DNA of 64,000 bases, from NCBI RefSeq assembly GCF_017654505.1, contig NC_054536.1, positions 14,967,794 to 15,031,793 on the forward strand, written 5' to 3'. A program made the translations under genes and the position numbers. Source of the stretch: Polyodon spathula (Eukaryota > Chordata > Actinopteri > Acipenseriformes > Polyodontidae). Below the pieces are notes generated by a model, which was not told the origin of the DNA, ran no database searches, and worked only from the letters and a program-made list of their open reading frames with translations. This document shows positions 1-12,300 of this stretch, in pieces. The number at the start of each line of letters is the position of its first letter. Position 1 is the stretch's first letter.

Positions 1-685
1 CCATCCCTACCGTGAAGCATGGTGGTGACAGCATCATGCTATGGGGAAGCTTCTCTGCATCAGGGTCTGGAAAGCTCATGAAGATAGAGGGCAAAATGGA
101 TGCAGCAAAGTACAGAGAAATCCTGGAGGAAAACCTGCTGAGGTCTACAAGAGACCTGGGACTGGGAGAAGATTCATCTTCCAGCAGGACAATGACCCCA
201 AACATACAGCCAAAGCCACACTGGCGTGACTTAAAAACAAAAAGGTCAATGTCCTGGAGTGGCGCAGTCAAAGCCCGGACCTCAATCCAATTGAGAATAT
301 GTGGAGTTGAAAATTGTTGTTCACCAAAGGTCCCCATCCAAATTGACGCTTGAGCAATTTTGCAAAGAAGAATGGGCAAAAATTGCAGTACTCAGATGTG
401 CAAAGCTGGTAGAGACTTATCCAAATAGACTCATGGCTGTAATTGCTGCCAAAGGTGCCTCTACCAAATATTGACTCAAGGGGGTGAATACTTATGCAAT
501 CAATTATTTTCTATTTTGTATTTGTAATTAATTTAGAACAATTTGTATATATTTTTTTCGCTTTGACATTATGGACTTTTTTTGTGTTGATCAGTGGCAA
601 AAACATCTAATTAAATCCATTTTGATTCCATGTTGTAAAATGTGGAAAAGTCCAAGGGGGGTGAATATTTTTGAGAGCCATTGTA
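1..685 (+). mobile_element. Tc1-type DNA transposon, 3' half, inactive
   Basis: The window opens inside a Tc1/mariner transposon. Translating the first 350 bases in two frames gives the C-terminal part of a Tc1 DDE transposase: a block around [15 protein letters not shown] (frame of base 12), then [15 protein letters not shown] and, after a stop, [11 protein letters not shown] (frame of base 41). The reading frame shifts near base 160 and an in-frame TGA falls at about 227, so the gene is dead. Past the coding part, two direct copies of a GGGGTGAATA-type motif (about 480 and 657) look like the inner and outer repeats of an IR/DR-type terminus. The element ends near 685 in a TA, the dinucleotide that Tc1 elements duplicate on insertion. 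The 5' half and its terminal repeat lie outside the window. The family call is strong; the subfamily is not determined. Confidence 0.93.
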
Positions 686-3534
686 TCACTTCCCAACTTG
701 TGTATAGTAAATAATTAACTGAAATACTATGCAATCATAAGCATAAGCTTGCTTGCAAACCTGTGAGTGTGTGTGGTGAGCACATGCATGTGGCTTTTGT
801 AATAGAGCGGAGACTGGAAGTGAATTGGCAGCCCTGCACACCTCCAGTCAGCATCTTAAAGAGCCGGGCTCCGACTGTCAACCGAATCCATAACAGCAGT
901 GTAACATACAACACTGCCCGTTACTCTTTGTATACAATAACTTGGTAGCCATTTTGATTTCCTATTTTAAAAGGGAAAAAAAGAGGAACAGACACACTTC
1001 TGTTTATTAGTGTTAGAACATTAAGTGAGATGTTGATTTTTTAATTTTATTTTATGAGAAAAATATATACCGTATGAGACCTATTTAATATTACATTGGG
1101 AATCACATCAGTTTGTAAGTGCCCATATGCTTGTTTTTGCTTGTTTACTGTTCACTACAGATTACACAGGGCTTCTTATTCTGTTTTTCTCTCAGCATTA
1201 CACAAGCATTGCTTGATGTTTTTTGTTTTTTTATTATTATTCCTTTCGATATTTTAAAATATATACAGGTAAATATAACCATTTAAATTAATTTAAAAAA
1301 ATTGCAATAAGGATCTGTAGTCTTAAAATGTATGGATAGTTCATTAAATTGTGAATACTTTGGCTGTGAGACCCCTTCCTCAGCAAAAATACACTGGACA
1401 AGGACCTCTCAATATCTAACCTTAAAGGTGATAACAAGTTGAAATGAAGCTGTCATGAAAGTGTATGTAATGTTTCTCAGAAAAGACAAGCTATCCAAGC
1501 GATTCCATTGCCCACAGTTCCAGCCCTATGGTTATTCCCATTGTCTAGGACACTGTCCTGATTTTTTTCTTATCAATCTGCCAACCCTTTTAACTGCCAC
1601 CTCCCTTTGGGATTCACCTGACTCACCACCTGCTTTCCGATCCGCTTTACTCACTCAACTGTACCCTGTTTGTTGTCTGATCCATCACAATTTGAGATGT
1701 CATAGATTCATTGAATACATGTTTGCCCAGGTGTTTATGCACCAATGACCGCAAAATCTTTTACATTTTTCCACTTTTGTCAAGTAGTTTGAAAGCCCAC
1801 ACCTTCTTCAGAGGTTCCTACTGATGTGGCTTTCAATCCTCACCCCTTCAGTAAAGGGCATAGTAAAATGTGAGTGGCCATAAGTTACCGGGGCAGCAGG
1901 ACAAACAGCAAGCAAAACAGCTTGATTTATCCTGGCAAGCTGATATGGTTGATGTTGCTCAGACCTTCTGTTGCCTGCTGTCTTACCTCCTCTGCCCTTC
2001 CGCTGTCCTTCATGCTGGCAATATACATACATTCTATGTAGTAATTATCAGTGAGATAACCCATTTATATTTTAGTCATGGAATTCTTGATGATCCAATG
2101 TCCAGGCCATAGTGATGTAATAATAACAAAAAAACCACTGCATTTTAGGCAAACAACTCCTACATTATGTATTTATTTTATTGTGAGTTTATAAAATAAT
2201 AACTGAGGGTATAATGCCTTATTGTTTTTGCAATTGATTTTAATGGCCTGAAATACAAAATCATTATCTTAAAAAAATTAAATAAAAATTAAGCATGGAT
2301 ATTATTGCTGATTAGTCCTTGAGCCTCACTCTGCAGCCTACAACCAGATCAAAGAGGAACCTTATTAGAACCCATGTAATATTTTTAGCTAAACTGTTTT
2401 CTTATTCAGTCTGGGGTAGAGTCCCCATTATACTAACAAGCATTTACACACGTTTAACACAAACTTGTTTCACATCTCCATAGTCATTAGGATTAAAAGG
2501 GTTCAAAAATCTCAAAAGAAAAGGACATAATGTCTCCCTTTTGGCAGGATTGAATGCACGATGCTCTATTAGCCCTAATGCATTTCTCAGTAAGCCACAA
2601 AAAGATTGAAATGGATGTACTGTGCAACCAGCACATGTCTGGTAACATAAAGGACATCCTTTACAACTAACCAAAAGCTGCTCATTATATTGAATAGCTG
2701 TATCAAAAGCAGTCCTTTTATACTAGCTCTCAGTAGCCCTTGTTGTGTTGCTCTTTTATTCACATCCTTCCTATTGTAGTTATGGAACATACCAGTTTCA
2801 TTTTTTTTTTTTTTTACTGCAACAAGAAGGTGAAATTGAATTGTATTGGAAAGTACAATGCTAAAACTATTGTATACTGCTTCCTTTGTGATACTGAAAA
2901 ATTAAATAACAGAAACAAAGGTTTAGGATTGTTCCAATTCTCAAAAGGATGGCTTGCAATAAGTATTGCTTTCGCCCCACAAGGTCATTTAAAAATAGAA
3001 TTGCATATAACAGAGTATGTAATGTTTCAAACACAATGTCAGGATATGCTGCTTCAGGACCTGTCCTTCGCTACAGTGTCAGATGAATAGGTGTAGAACA
3101 CCACCCAACTGAAGCAGCCAAGGTTGTACACTTTGAATTACCTCCCTCTGGATGGCAAGTATAGTGTGAACTCCTGTGGCACAAAGACAACAATGGTCTT
3201 TTGTGTGTGAAACTCCAGGCCTGTAGAGTCACATCATTATGTGTGTCATGTGATTGTGCATCTAACATCCTGGTACTGCATGTTCCCACATGTTCTTGAT
3301 CATGCTGATTGGGACTCACATATCAAATAATATGTGTCACTGTACCTCACCACGTAAGCTTCTGTAATGTGACACAACATGACTACAAAGTTTTTGTTCA
3401 AATTAGTCACTCAAAACATTCTTTGGCACACTATACCTCTGAACATCTGATTTGGGGTATAATATTCTTTTTTTGTTAACAGGAGAATGACCAGAGCAGT
3501 AACAATCTTTGATACAATCCACATACTGAAAGCT
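686..3534. other. Unassigned AT-rich non-coding stretch
   Basis: No conserved protein domain, splice-flanked exon or recognisable repeat was found here. Open frames such as 1455-1748 and 2740-3090 show no family resemblance and cross low-complexity DNA, including a T-run at about 2802-2816. They are treated as chance. Confidence 0.5.
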
Positions 3535-3567
3535 CCTAACCCTAGCCCTAACCCTAATCCTAACCCT
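3535..3567. repeat. Interstitial telomere-like repeat
   Basis: Five and a half hexamers of the CCCTAA type stand in tandem: CCTAAC, CCTAGC, CCTAAC, CCTAAT, CCTAAC and CCT. Three match the vertebrate telomere unit exactly and two carry single changes. The tract is short and sits in ordinary AT-rich DNA, so it is an internal telomere-like site and not a chromosome end. Confidence 0.85.
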
Positions 3568-4537
3568 GTACATTAATTTAGACTACAAGACTTCTAAACA
3601 GTATTGCAGCAGGTGGCAATCAATAAAACATGCACAGCAGAGGTTATTTTAAATTATACAATTTGAAGTTAATCTGATCTGAAATTCTGCTGGAAGCCAT
3701 ATTGATTGCAAATAAATAAAATACACATTTGTAATATTAGTTTCTAATACTGTACCATGTGCATAATAAAAAAAAGGCCACCAGGGGTCTGTGTTGCAGT
3801 TTCACTAAGAGAGTTTATGGCCAGTCTGTCACTGAGCAGTGATAAGTTCTCAGGTATGAAGAAAAAAGTTGACTTCTATATACTGTCAGACTTTATATTT
3901 GTGGTTTAAACTAATAGATATGGTATCTTGGTATGTATGAAAAATATGTTATTATTTTTTGATAATTGGTGTCTGAGTACAACATTTTCTGATGCAAGTC
4001 ATTTTTTAAGTGTACCAAATATTCACTTGAAGACTTATTTTAAAATGGTAGAGGACTTAACTATGGGATGCCAGTTATGTATTATGATATCTTGTGTCCC
4101 AGTACTATTTTATGTGTTAAAGGGTGGTGTATTTAACATTGTATCTGGATTTTGAAGTTTCATTAAACTTTAACAAAATGAATCAGCCATAAATGGCTAG
4201 TTTCACAGAAAACAGCTCATATCAATCTTGGAGTAGCGTATCTAATCAACTTTTCCTGGATTACGTTAAGAACATTTAAATTAAGTGCCATTTCAACCTA
4301 GTCTGTTTTGCACAGTTTACTATGCTGTGAATGTGGCAGCCAGTGCCATTTGTTTAGTAGCATGCCACGTGACTAGAAGCGGTTACTGTTCTCAAGATAG
4401 CAAGTGAACAACTAAATAAAATACTAACTTATTCAAAGAGAAGCAAAGTTATTGGAGCAGAAGACCAGGTGTGGTTAAACACCTTTCACTGCAATGATTG
4501 GATATTATTGTTATCACTGTGTTTCATTTATGGAAAA

Positions 4538-4540
<3 letters not shown>
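3568..4540. other. Unassigned non-coding stretch
   Basis: AT-rich DNA. The open frame at 3928-4155 has no recognisable domain and no neighbouring exon signals. Nothing else supported. Confidence 0.45.

Positions 4541-4597
<57 letters not shown>
4541..4597. repeat. (AT)n microsatellite
   Basis: Uninterrupted AT dinucleotide run of about 57 bases preceded by a short A-run. Confidence 0.98.
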
Positions 4598-4598
<1 letters not shown>

Positions 4599-5538
4599 CC
4601 AGTGTAATATGTGCAGAGAAATAGTTGACAGCATCCAAATAATGCTATGATTGTCTGATTGCATTATTTGTCAAATGCACACTGATATATTATTCGTTAT
4701 CAAGCTTGAACAGTGCTACAGTCCACATCCCTAATTACAATGTACAGATTGAATAGCTGCTTATTGATAATCTTTGAGAAAGCAGCCATTTGCTGTCTGA
4801 AAACTAACACAAACAGCCTTATACAGCATGGGTGATGGTTTTGGTTTTATATCAAAGAAGAAAAGATAGCCACTCAAATGCAGTAAATCCCTGCTTGATC
4901 AATAAACACAGCTCTCCTCTTATGCCCTTTAACAAACAAACACCAGCATCTGTTTATCAAATAACAGATAACAGGATTGCGCAACCAAATGCCCTTATCA
5001 TAAGTGTGGTTGCTTTTAATTAGAGAAGCCGTGGGCCTGATCCCCAGTTGGAGTTGAGTATAAGCAATCAATGTTTTTATACAAAGTGCTTTGAGGCTGG
5101 TTAGATTGGGGTTGGTTAATCCTATTTAGCTAGTTAAAAAAAGAAATCTGAGGAAGATAAGTACCAATTTAAATAGTCACAAAACAGCCATTTGGAAACC
5201 AGTACTATATGATTTCAAAGGTAAAATAAATTATTAGCTGTAGTGTATTTTTTTTCAAATGTTGGTATTTCAGAAGAAGTAGTAGCCATATAAGTGTACA
5301 TATTACATACATATTTTCCTTTGTAAATATCAGACCATGTCCCCAGGGTCAGCAAATTGTGGCTGTGAGTTCTTTTTGTTTCATGCATGTTCTGCTTTAG
5401 ACCCCCTCGATTTAGAAAACACAAAGTGTCACCAATGTGAATTCTTATTTGTCTGTGTGTACGTTTACCTACATGCAGTCTGCCTTGCAGGCAAAACTTC
5501 CTCAGAGGACTGTGGAGACTGATACAAACTGGTGTGTG
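4598..5538. other. Unassigned non-coding stretch
   Basis: No supported gene or repeat. Several overlapping open frames on both strands between 4.83 and 5.54 kb have no recognisable domain. Confidence 0.45.
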
Positions 5539-5676
5539 CAACTAGTAAAGCCCTTGGAGGCAGAATGGGTTCAGCTCTTCACAAGACACTCAAACAGTCC
5601 TGTCAACTAGTAAAGCCCTTGGAGGCAGAATGTGTTCAGTTCTACACAAGACACTCAAACAGTCCTGTCAACTAGT
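5539..5676. repeat. 65-bp tandem duplication
   Basis: A 65-bp unit starting CAACTAGTAAAGCCCTTGG occurs at 5539 and again at 5604, and the first bases of a third copy start at 5669. The two complete copies differ at only a few positions, so the duplication is fairly recent. No coding function is seen. Confidence 0.93.
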
Positions 5677-6569
5677 CTCACATCACGCCATTCTTTTCCA
5701 CAGTCGTACAGGTCCATTATTATGGATGTTGTTATGTCCTTGTGTTTCATAGTGTGAATACTGATTTCCCACACGATGCCTTTGAAATGTTTAATCTCAG
5801 TCAAGGGGTTTTGTGCTGGTGACATTAGACCTTGTTTCCAATCCATCCAACAGTACAACACAGAATGATTGAGAAACACATTAACAAGTTCTGCAATGTA
5901 CTGGTTCAGTTTCTAGCAACTCGTCATGTAATGTCCAATATGTAATGGTCAATTATTGCCTGTGCCATAATTAGCAGTACTTCTCATTAATGTGTTGAGC
6001 AAGCTATGTTTGGGTCCCAGTTGTAATATATAGAGCTGTGTTCTTATGAACTTAACTTGGAACAGTTGACTTCCCCTGCATAGGAACACATGTAAACAAT
6101 GAGATGTGCTCAGTCCCCAATATCATTAAAGGAAAATGTGCATTCAACCAGTGCATGTAAATAGAGAGCATTTCTGATAAGACACAAACTCGCTTGGCTG
6201 TTATAATTAAGGTTTATCACAAAGTTGGTTGTTATAACTTTTACCTTTTAATATTACTTTCACATGAAATGTTGAATTATTACAGTGGCATCATCAAACT
6301 AGTGTTTTACAATTATAATGATTAGTTTCTCTTTAAAAATCCAATGAACATGCTTATATGGAAATGCAGAGACAAAAACCCTTCACATATTGAATACCTG
6401 ATAATGATTATTGTTAAAAACAATTGACATAGATTATTTATACCCCATTTTAGAACTTGCAGTGTTTTTTCAGTTAAAGGTGTTCTATTGAAAGACTTAA
6501 ATTTAAATAATCAAAAGCAATAATATATCATCAAGGAAAATCAAGGAAACTCCAGAGTCCTTTTTTCCA
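5677..6569. other. Unassigned non-coding stretch
   Basis: AT-rich DNA upstream of the LINE fragment. Its last part could include more of the LINE 5' side, but no recognisable protein was found before about 6570. Confidence 0.4.
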
Positions 6570-7523
6570 CCATTAGTAAATTGTTGTCATCCCTGTAAAT
6601 TCTACTCTGCGTTCCTTTTCCAGTGCCTGTTGCCAGGAGCTTATGGATTTCTTTGTGTCAGAAATATCGTGATGCTGCTGCTGTTTCAGTCCGTAGTGGT
6701 GATTTCTGTACACAGTTACCTTCTCTGAGAACAATAACATCAAATTTCTCAAACTTTTTACCTGTAACATTTGTTATGCTTGCCAATGTGTTTGTGTCTG
6801 TGAAGGCTACCACATGTCTTCTGGACCCTTTTCCTCCTGCTCTTTTGAAGATTCAATTTGACAAAATTGCTTTAATTTTATTACATATTATTAATTTATC
6901 CTTATCTTCTGGAAAAGTTCCAGAAACTTTTAAATTAGCTATTATTACGCCTTTACTTAAAAAACCTAATCTTGATAGCATTTTTTTTTTTTTTTTAATT
7001 TCCGCCTGATGTCAAATCTTGCGTTTCTGTCTGGAGTCAGGTCCTGGAGCTGGTGGTTGCTTCGCAGCTGCAGGCACATTGGCAGCAAATGCCCTTTATG
7101 AGAAGTTTCAAACGGGGTTTAGAGCTTCTCATAGCACTGAGACTGCTCTTGGCTGTGTTTTAAATGATCATTTGTTAAACTGTGACTCAGGCGCGTGTCC
7201 TATATTGCTTCTGTTGGATTTGTCCACAGCACTTGATACTGTAGATAACCATATCCTGTTATATCGATTGGAACACAAAGCTTATATTTCTGGTACTGCC
7301 TTAAATTGGTTTTGTTGCTATCATACTGGTCATGGCTAATACGTCTCAGCTGAGGGTTTTTCCTCTGAAATTACTGGTTTGACTTCTAGAGTACCTCAAG
7401 GTTCTATTCTATTATTCTATTTTGTAAGATTCTTACAAAATTATTTTGTTTCTTTTTTACAACTAAATGTTAACAAAACTGAGGTTGTGTGTTGGATTTC
7501 ATAAAAATTTGCTCTCTCTCTCT
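6570..7523 (+). mobile_element. L2/Maui-like LINE, left part (RT domain), broken
   Basis: Translation in shifting frames gives the reverse transcriptase region of an L2-clade (Maui-like) non-LTR retrotransposon. The order is: linker before the RT with KATTCLLDPFP, then SLSSGKVPETFKLAII and LLKKPNLDS (6.9 kb), then EKFQTGFRASHSTETAL and LLLDLSTALDTVDNHILL (7.1-7.3 kb), then VPQGSIL (about 7.39 kb) and LNVNKTEVV (about 7.47 kb). A T-run at about 6981-6997 and several indels break the frame, so it is a pseudogene. The sequence stops in a (CT)n tract at 7512-7523, and its continuation appears about 5.9 kb downstream at 13,440. The element was therefore split by a later insertion. Confidence 0.9.
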
Positions 7524-7556
7524 TGGTTGTGGGAGGGGCTGCTGCAAGCAGTTTGC

Positions 7557-7853
7557 GAGCTGTGTGAGAGCGGTAGTGGTGAGCTGTGTGAGAGCGGTGG
7601 TGCTGAGCTGTGTGAGAGCGGTAGTGGTGAGCTGTGTGAGAGCGGTAGTGGTGAGCTGTGTGAGAGCGGCGGTGGTGAGCTGTGTGAGAGCGGCAGTGCT
7701 GAGCTGTGTGAGAGCGGTAGTGGTGAGCTGTGTGAGAGCGGTAGTGCTGAGCTGTGTGAGAGCGGTAGTGCTGAGCTGTGTGAGAGCGGTAGTGGTGAGC
7801 TGTGTGAGAGCAGTAGTGGTGAGCTGTGTGAGAGTGGTAGTGCTGAGCTGTGT
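7557..7853. repeat. 24-bp minisatellite in LINE 5' region
   Basis: Twelve full copies and one partial copy of a 24-bp unit beginning GAGCTGTGTGAGAGCGG, with variation mostly in the last six bases. The unit is a multiple of three and stop-free in several frames, giving long repetitive open frames on both strands (for example ELCESGSG repeats). These are an artefact of the repeat, not genes. Its place between the insertion junction and ORF1 suggests it is the LINE 5' untranslated or promoter region, comparable to tandem monomers of some L1 elements; that role is inferred. Confidence 0.95.
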
Positions 7854-7959
7854 CGCCATTTACTTATATATTTACTTATTATATTATATATTAAATGTTT
7901 TAAGTATTTTTTGTTATCTTAATACTTTTTAAAGGTTTTTTAGCCAGTATAGCCCAAAG

Positions 7960-9354
7960 ATGGGCTCCCACTTCAGTGGGTTTTGGGGGCTTACTAGGCG
8001 CCATGGTTTTAAAGTTTTTTCTGAAAATAATGATTCTGTTGAAGATGTGCTGCTTGCCGTGGGGTGGGTGGTTTTGAAAAGATCATAACCGCCTCACGGA
8101 TGAACAAAGCTATAATCGTTTTCCTTAACCAAGAAAATCTGATTAATAAAATTGTGGAAGAGGGATTCATGTTGAATGATTCTTTGGTAACGGTAACACG
8201 GCTATCTACGCCTCTTACCAAAGCAATATTGTCAAATATTCCCCCTTTTATTAATAATTCATTCATTGAAAGAGAGCTTTCAAGATGTAGTAAAATAATG
8301 TCACCGATCAAAATGATTCCCCTTGGATGTAAAAACCCTGAAATTAAGTATGTTATGTCTTGATAACCCGGATAAAACTTTAAATGTAGCTAGGCGTTTT
8401 AATATCGAGGGCAGGGATTATGTTGTTTTTGCCAGCACAGAGGTTTTTAAATGTTTTTCTTGCGGGAAACAGGGGCACCTTAAACGGACCTGCCCCAAGC
8501 TACAAACTGAAGCAGGGACAAGTATTAGTGGTGGTGACAGGGAGGCGGCCGGGGTGGTTCATAGAGCAGAGGTGGAGCCGCAGCCCCAGAGGAAGAGAGT
8601 GGAAGAGCCGGATACCAGCGCGGCTGCAGCCGAATCGGGGGATGCAGCGCCGGCCGACACAGACAAGGACGGTGTGTACACTGCAGTTGTAAAAAAAGAA
8701 AACTTAAAAAAAGAACATCTCCTGCTGCTGCCGACCTGGCAGCGGGCGAGGAGGAGTCTGTGTGGGGGCCCTTTATGGTCTCTCACGACAGCGGTGTAGG
8801 GTCTTAACCCTCCTCTGCAGTGGAGCTGAGCGCCAGGTCTGAAGGACAGGAGAAAGGCGGGCCTCAACCTACGGTTCTCGTGCCTGAGGACCCGGTGCTG
8901 GAAGGGAGCGGTGTTGTGGGGGATAGCCTCGGGGCTCAGGTAGGCCCTGTTGGTGTTCCCCCCTGATGAGACTCCTCAGCCTGCGGGGTCGGTAGCGGAG
9001 ATGCCATCGGCTGATGGAGATTCTGCAGGTGAGGAGGAGGACAGATCGGCGGGATTGGACAATGATGGATGGGAGGACGGGCTCTCCGATACCTCACAGG
9101 CCTCTGACATCATGGCCAGCCAGAGGGGGAAACTGTATTCACTAAACGATATCAGCGATTTTCTTGAAAGAACAAAAGGTAAGAGGCGAGGAGACATTAA
9201 ATACTTCTTTCCAGACCAGAAACTTTTCTTGTGTTCTGCAGATTTAATATTAAGGAAATCATCTATGAATGAGTTTGACCAGAAAAAAAGGTTCAGACTT
9301 AAAAAATATGTCAGCTCAGTTCGGAAAATGTTAGCTGCATCTAAACATTTTTAA
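7960..9354 (+). pseudogene. Tx1-group LINE ORF1 (zinc-knuckle protein), broken
   Basis: ORF1 of the nested LINE, about 465 codons if intact; the family protein binds the element RNA. I place the start at ATG 7960 because its frame leads directly to SENNDSVEDVLLAV. The frame then changes near 8062 (FEKIITASRMNKAIIVFL, then ERELSRCSKIMSPIKMIPLGC), again near 8345, and again between 8800 and 8950. Key motif: a retroviral-type zinc knuckle CFSCGKQGHLKRTC (C-x2-C-x4-H-x4-C) at about 8452-8493. An acidic, proline- and serine-rich stretch follows, then a basic C-terminal segment (EFDQKKRFRLKKYVSSVRK) ending at TAA 9352-9354. The stop overlaps the ORF2 start. At least three frame breaks make this copy inactive. 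Confidence 0.85.
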
Positions 9355-12300
9355 TGGCTAGTTTTATTAAGAAAACTTTTATTTTAACGTGTTTGTTATT
9401 TTTGTATAATCTATTTTTATCTATGGAGAAAATTATTTTAGGCTCTTTTAACGGGTGCAGGGATTTTAATAAAAAAGCACAATTATTAGATCTTTTTAAA
9501 CAGCAAGCATTCAAATGTGATTTTATTGCTGGAGACACACTCAGACAACAGTAATCAGTCTCACTGGCAGTCTGAGTGGAGGGGCGAATGTATTTTAAGC
9601 CACGGTTCTAATTTTAGTGCTGGGGTTGCTGTTTTATTTTCTCCAGGATTTGGGGTGGAGATTTTATCTATTGAGGAGCTTGTTCAAGGTTGACTTTTAA
9701 AAGTACAGATAAAGCACACTTTATTTTATTGATTTTATTAATATTTATGCACCAAATGTTGGGGAGGAGAAGATTTTATTTTTTAAAAAGATCAGTCAGG
9801 AACTCAAGGGTTGCAGTATGGACAATTTCCTCGTGGGGGGGGGAGATTTTAATTGTACTATTGATTTTAATAAAGATAGAAACCATGGGGAACCCCATGC
9901 CCAGTCTGTCAGGGAGCTGGACACTGTATTAAATACTTTTGACCTGGTTGACATTTGGAGGATTTTTCATCCCACAAGTAGACAATATACATAGCTCAAA
10001 TGTAATCAAAATCAGCTGTCAGGGGCAGGCCTGGATAGGTTCTATACTCCACAATAGCATATTAACAAATTCACTAAAAGTAGTATATCACCCAGTAGCT
10101 TTTCTGACCATCATTTCGTTTCCGTCACTGTTTCACTACCAACCAAATCACATTCAAAATCATATTGGCACTTTAACAACAATCTGCTACAGGACAAAAA
10201 CTTCACTAATCGTTTTAAACTGTTTTGGAAAAATTGGCAAAATGAAAAAAACTAATTTTAGTAGTTTAAGACAGTCGTGGGATATAGGGAAAATTCAAAT
10301 AAAACTTTTCTGTCAACAATACACACAAAATGTCACTAGGTCAGTGGATGCAGTGGTCAGTGAGCTGGAGAGAGAGATTGTTGAGTTTGAGAGCCAGCTT
10401 GGCAGCGAGAGCGATTAGGGGGCATATCGGGGCCTGCAGGAGAGGAGGCAGTTCCTGGGCAGCCTGCTGGAGAAGATGAAGGGCTCTCTGCTCAGATCCC
10501 GCTTTACTGAACTTAAAGATATGGACACCCCCACAGCCTTCTTCTTTAGTCTGGAGAGAAAGGCAGCGGAGTGCAAGACAATGTGCTGTCTGAGGCTGCC
10601 CAGGGGAGAGAGGTCTCCAGCCCTGCAGAGCTCAGGCGTGTTGCAGTGAGCTTTTATACTGATCTCTACAAGGCTGAGGGCTGCGACCTGGGAGAGATGT
10701 AACCGCTTCTCCAGGGTCTCCCCAGCCTGGACAAGGAGGAGAGTACCGGATTGGACACTCTGCTGGCATTCCCAGAGCTCACTGCAGCCATGGCGCAGCT
10801 CTCCAAAGGGAAGGCTCCCAGACTGGATGGACTGCCTGCAGAAATCTATAAAAAGTTCTGGAGCTGTGTTGGTGAGGACCTGTACCAGGTCCTGCAGGAA
10901 TGTATTCGGGATGGGGAGCTGCCACTGAGCTGCCGAAGGGCAGTGACAACACTGCTACCCAAGAAAGGAGACCTCTATGACATCAAGAACTGGTTCCCTG
11001 TCTCCTTGCTGTGCTCCGATTACAAACTGCTTTCCAAGGCTCTCGCTAATCGCCTAGACCAACATTGGATTAGTGGTGCACACAGACCAGTCATACTGTG
11101 TGCCCGAGAGATCGATATTTGATAATTTGTTTTTATTAAGAGATCTTTTTAATGTATCCAAAGTCTATAATGTTGATTTTGGTTTAATTTTGCTTGATCA
11201 GGAAAAAGCTTTTGATAGAGTTGACCATGAGTATCTACTTCGTGGTTAAAGCCTTCAGGTTTTGGCCCTGTTTTCACTTCTTTTATACGACTCCTTTATC
11301 AAAATGTTTTTAGTGTTGTGAAGATTAATAACGGTCTGATTGTCCCCTTCCCTGTGCAGAGGGGGATACGGCAGGTCTGCTCCCTCTCAGTCATGCTCTA
11401 TGCCCTCTCTATAGAACCCCTGCTACACCAGCTGAGGGGGAAACTGCCTGGACTGGAGTACCAGCTGCGTCCAATGCAACACCTATCAAACTCTCTGCAT
11501 ATACTGACGATTTCAACGTGTTTGTCACAACTGACTGAGATGTCGCTGTACTAGTGTCATGCATTAGAATATATGAAAAGGCAACCTCAGCACGAGTAAA
11601 CTGGGCAAAAACTGAAGTGAACCCCCCCCCCCATTACTTCCATCAGTTTTAAGCTGGAACAAAATTGGAGTCAAACTTTTAGGTATTTATTTTGGGAATG
11701 AACAGTTCATGCAGGAGAATTGGGAGGGGATGCTGGACAGGGTGAAGGGGAGGCTGCAGAGCTGGCAGTGACTCCTCTCTCAGCTCTCCTTCAGGGGTAG
11801 GGTCCTCAACATGCTTTGGCATAAGCTGGTGTGCCTGGATCCTCCCCTGGTTTTGTTAAATGAGACACAGAGATGCCTGGTGCAGTTTTTTTTGGAGTGG
11901 GCATCACTGGCTCCGCCCGGCTGTTTTGTATCTCCCCCCTGAGGAGGAGGGCAGGGGCTCATTGATATCCCTAGCAGGATGGCAGCGTTTAGGCTGCAGA
12001 CTGCCCAAAGGCTGTTGTACACCCCACAGCTGAGCTGGAGAGATCTGGCATTTTGTTTATTGCAGAAGGCAGGGAAGCTGGGTTTTGACAGACATTTGTT
12101 TTTAATATCTCCTGATTGTTTTAATGATGCAGGGTTGGAGGGTTTTTATAAGAATCTGTTAAATGCTTGGAGACTTTTAAAGGTCAGAAGAATCACAGAG
12201 CACACAGTGGGTTTTTGAAGAGCCTCTGTTTTTTAACTCCATTTTTAAATGTGAGGTTTTTAGCTCTGCTTTTTTATCCACTTTGTTTCTTAAAGCTGGT

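Noticed and set aside
1455..1748. 97-codon open frame on the + strand
   Set aside because: No recognisable domain and no splice context or codon pattern to support it.
7467..7932. Long repetitive open frames on both strands (ELCESGSG / ALTQLTTT types)
   Set aside because: They arise only because a 24-bp unit free of stops is repeated; the array lies in the 5' region of a LINE and has no protein family.
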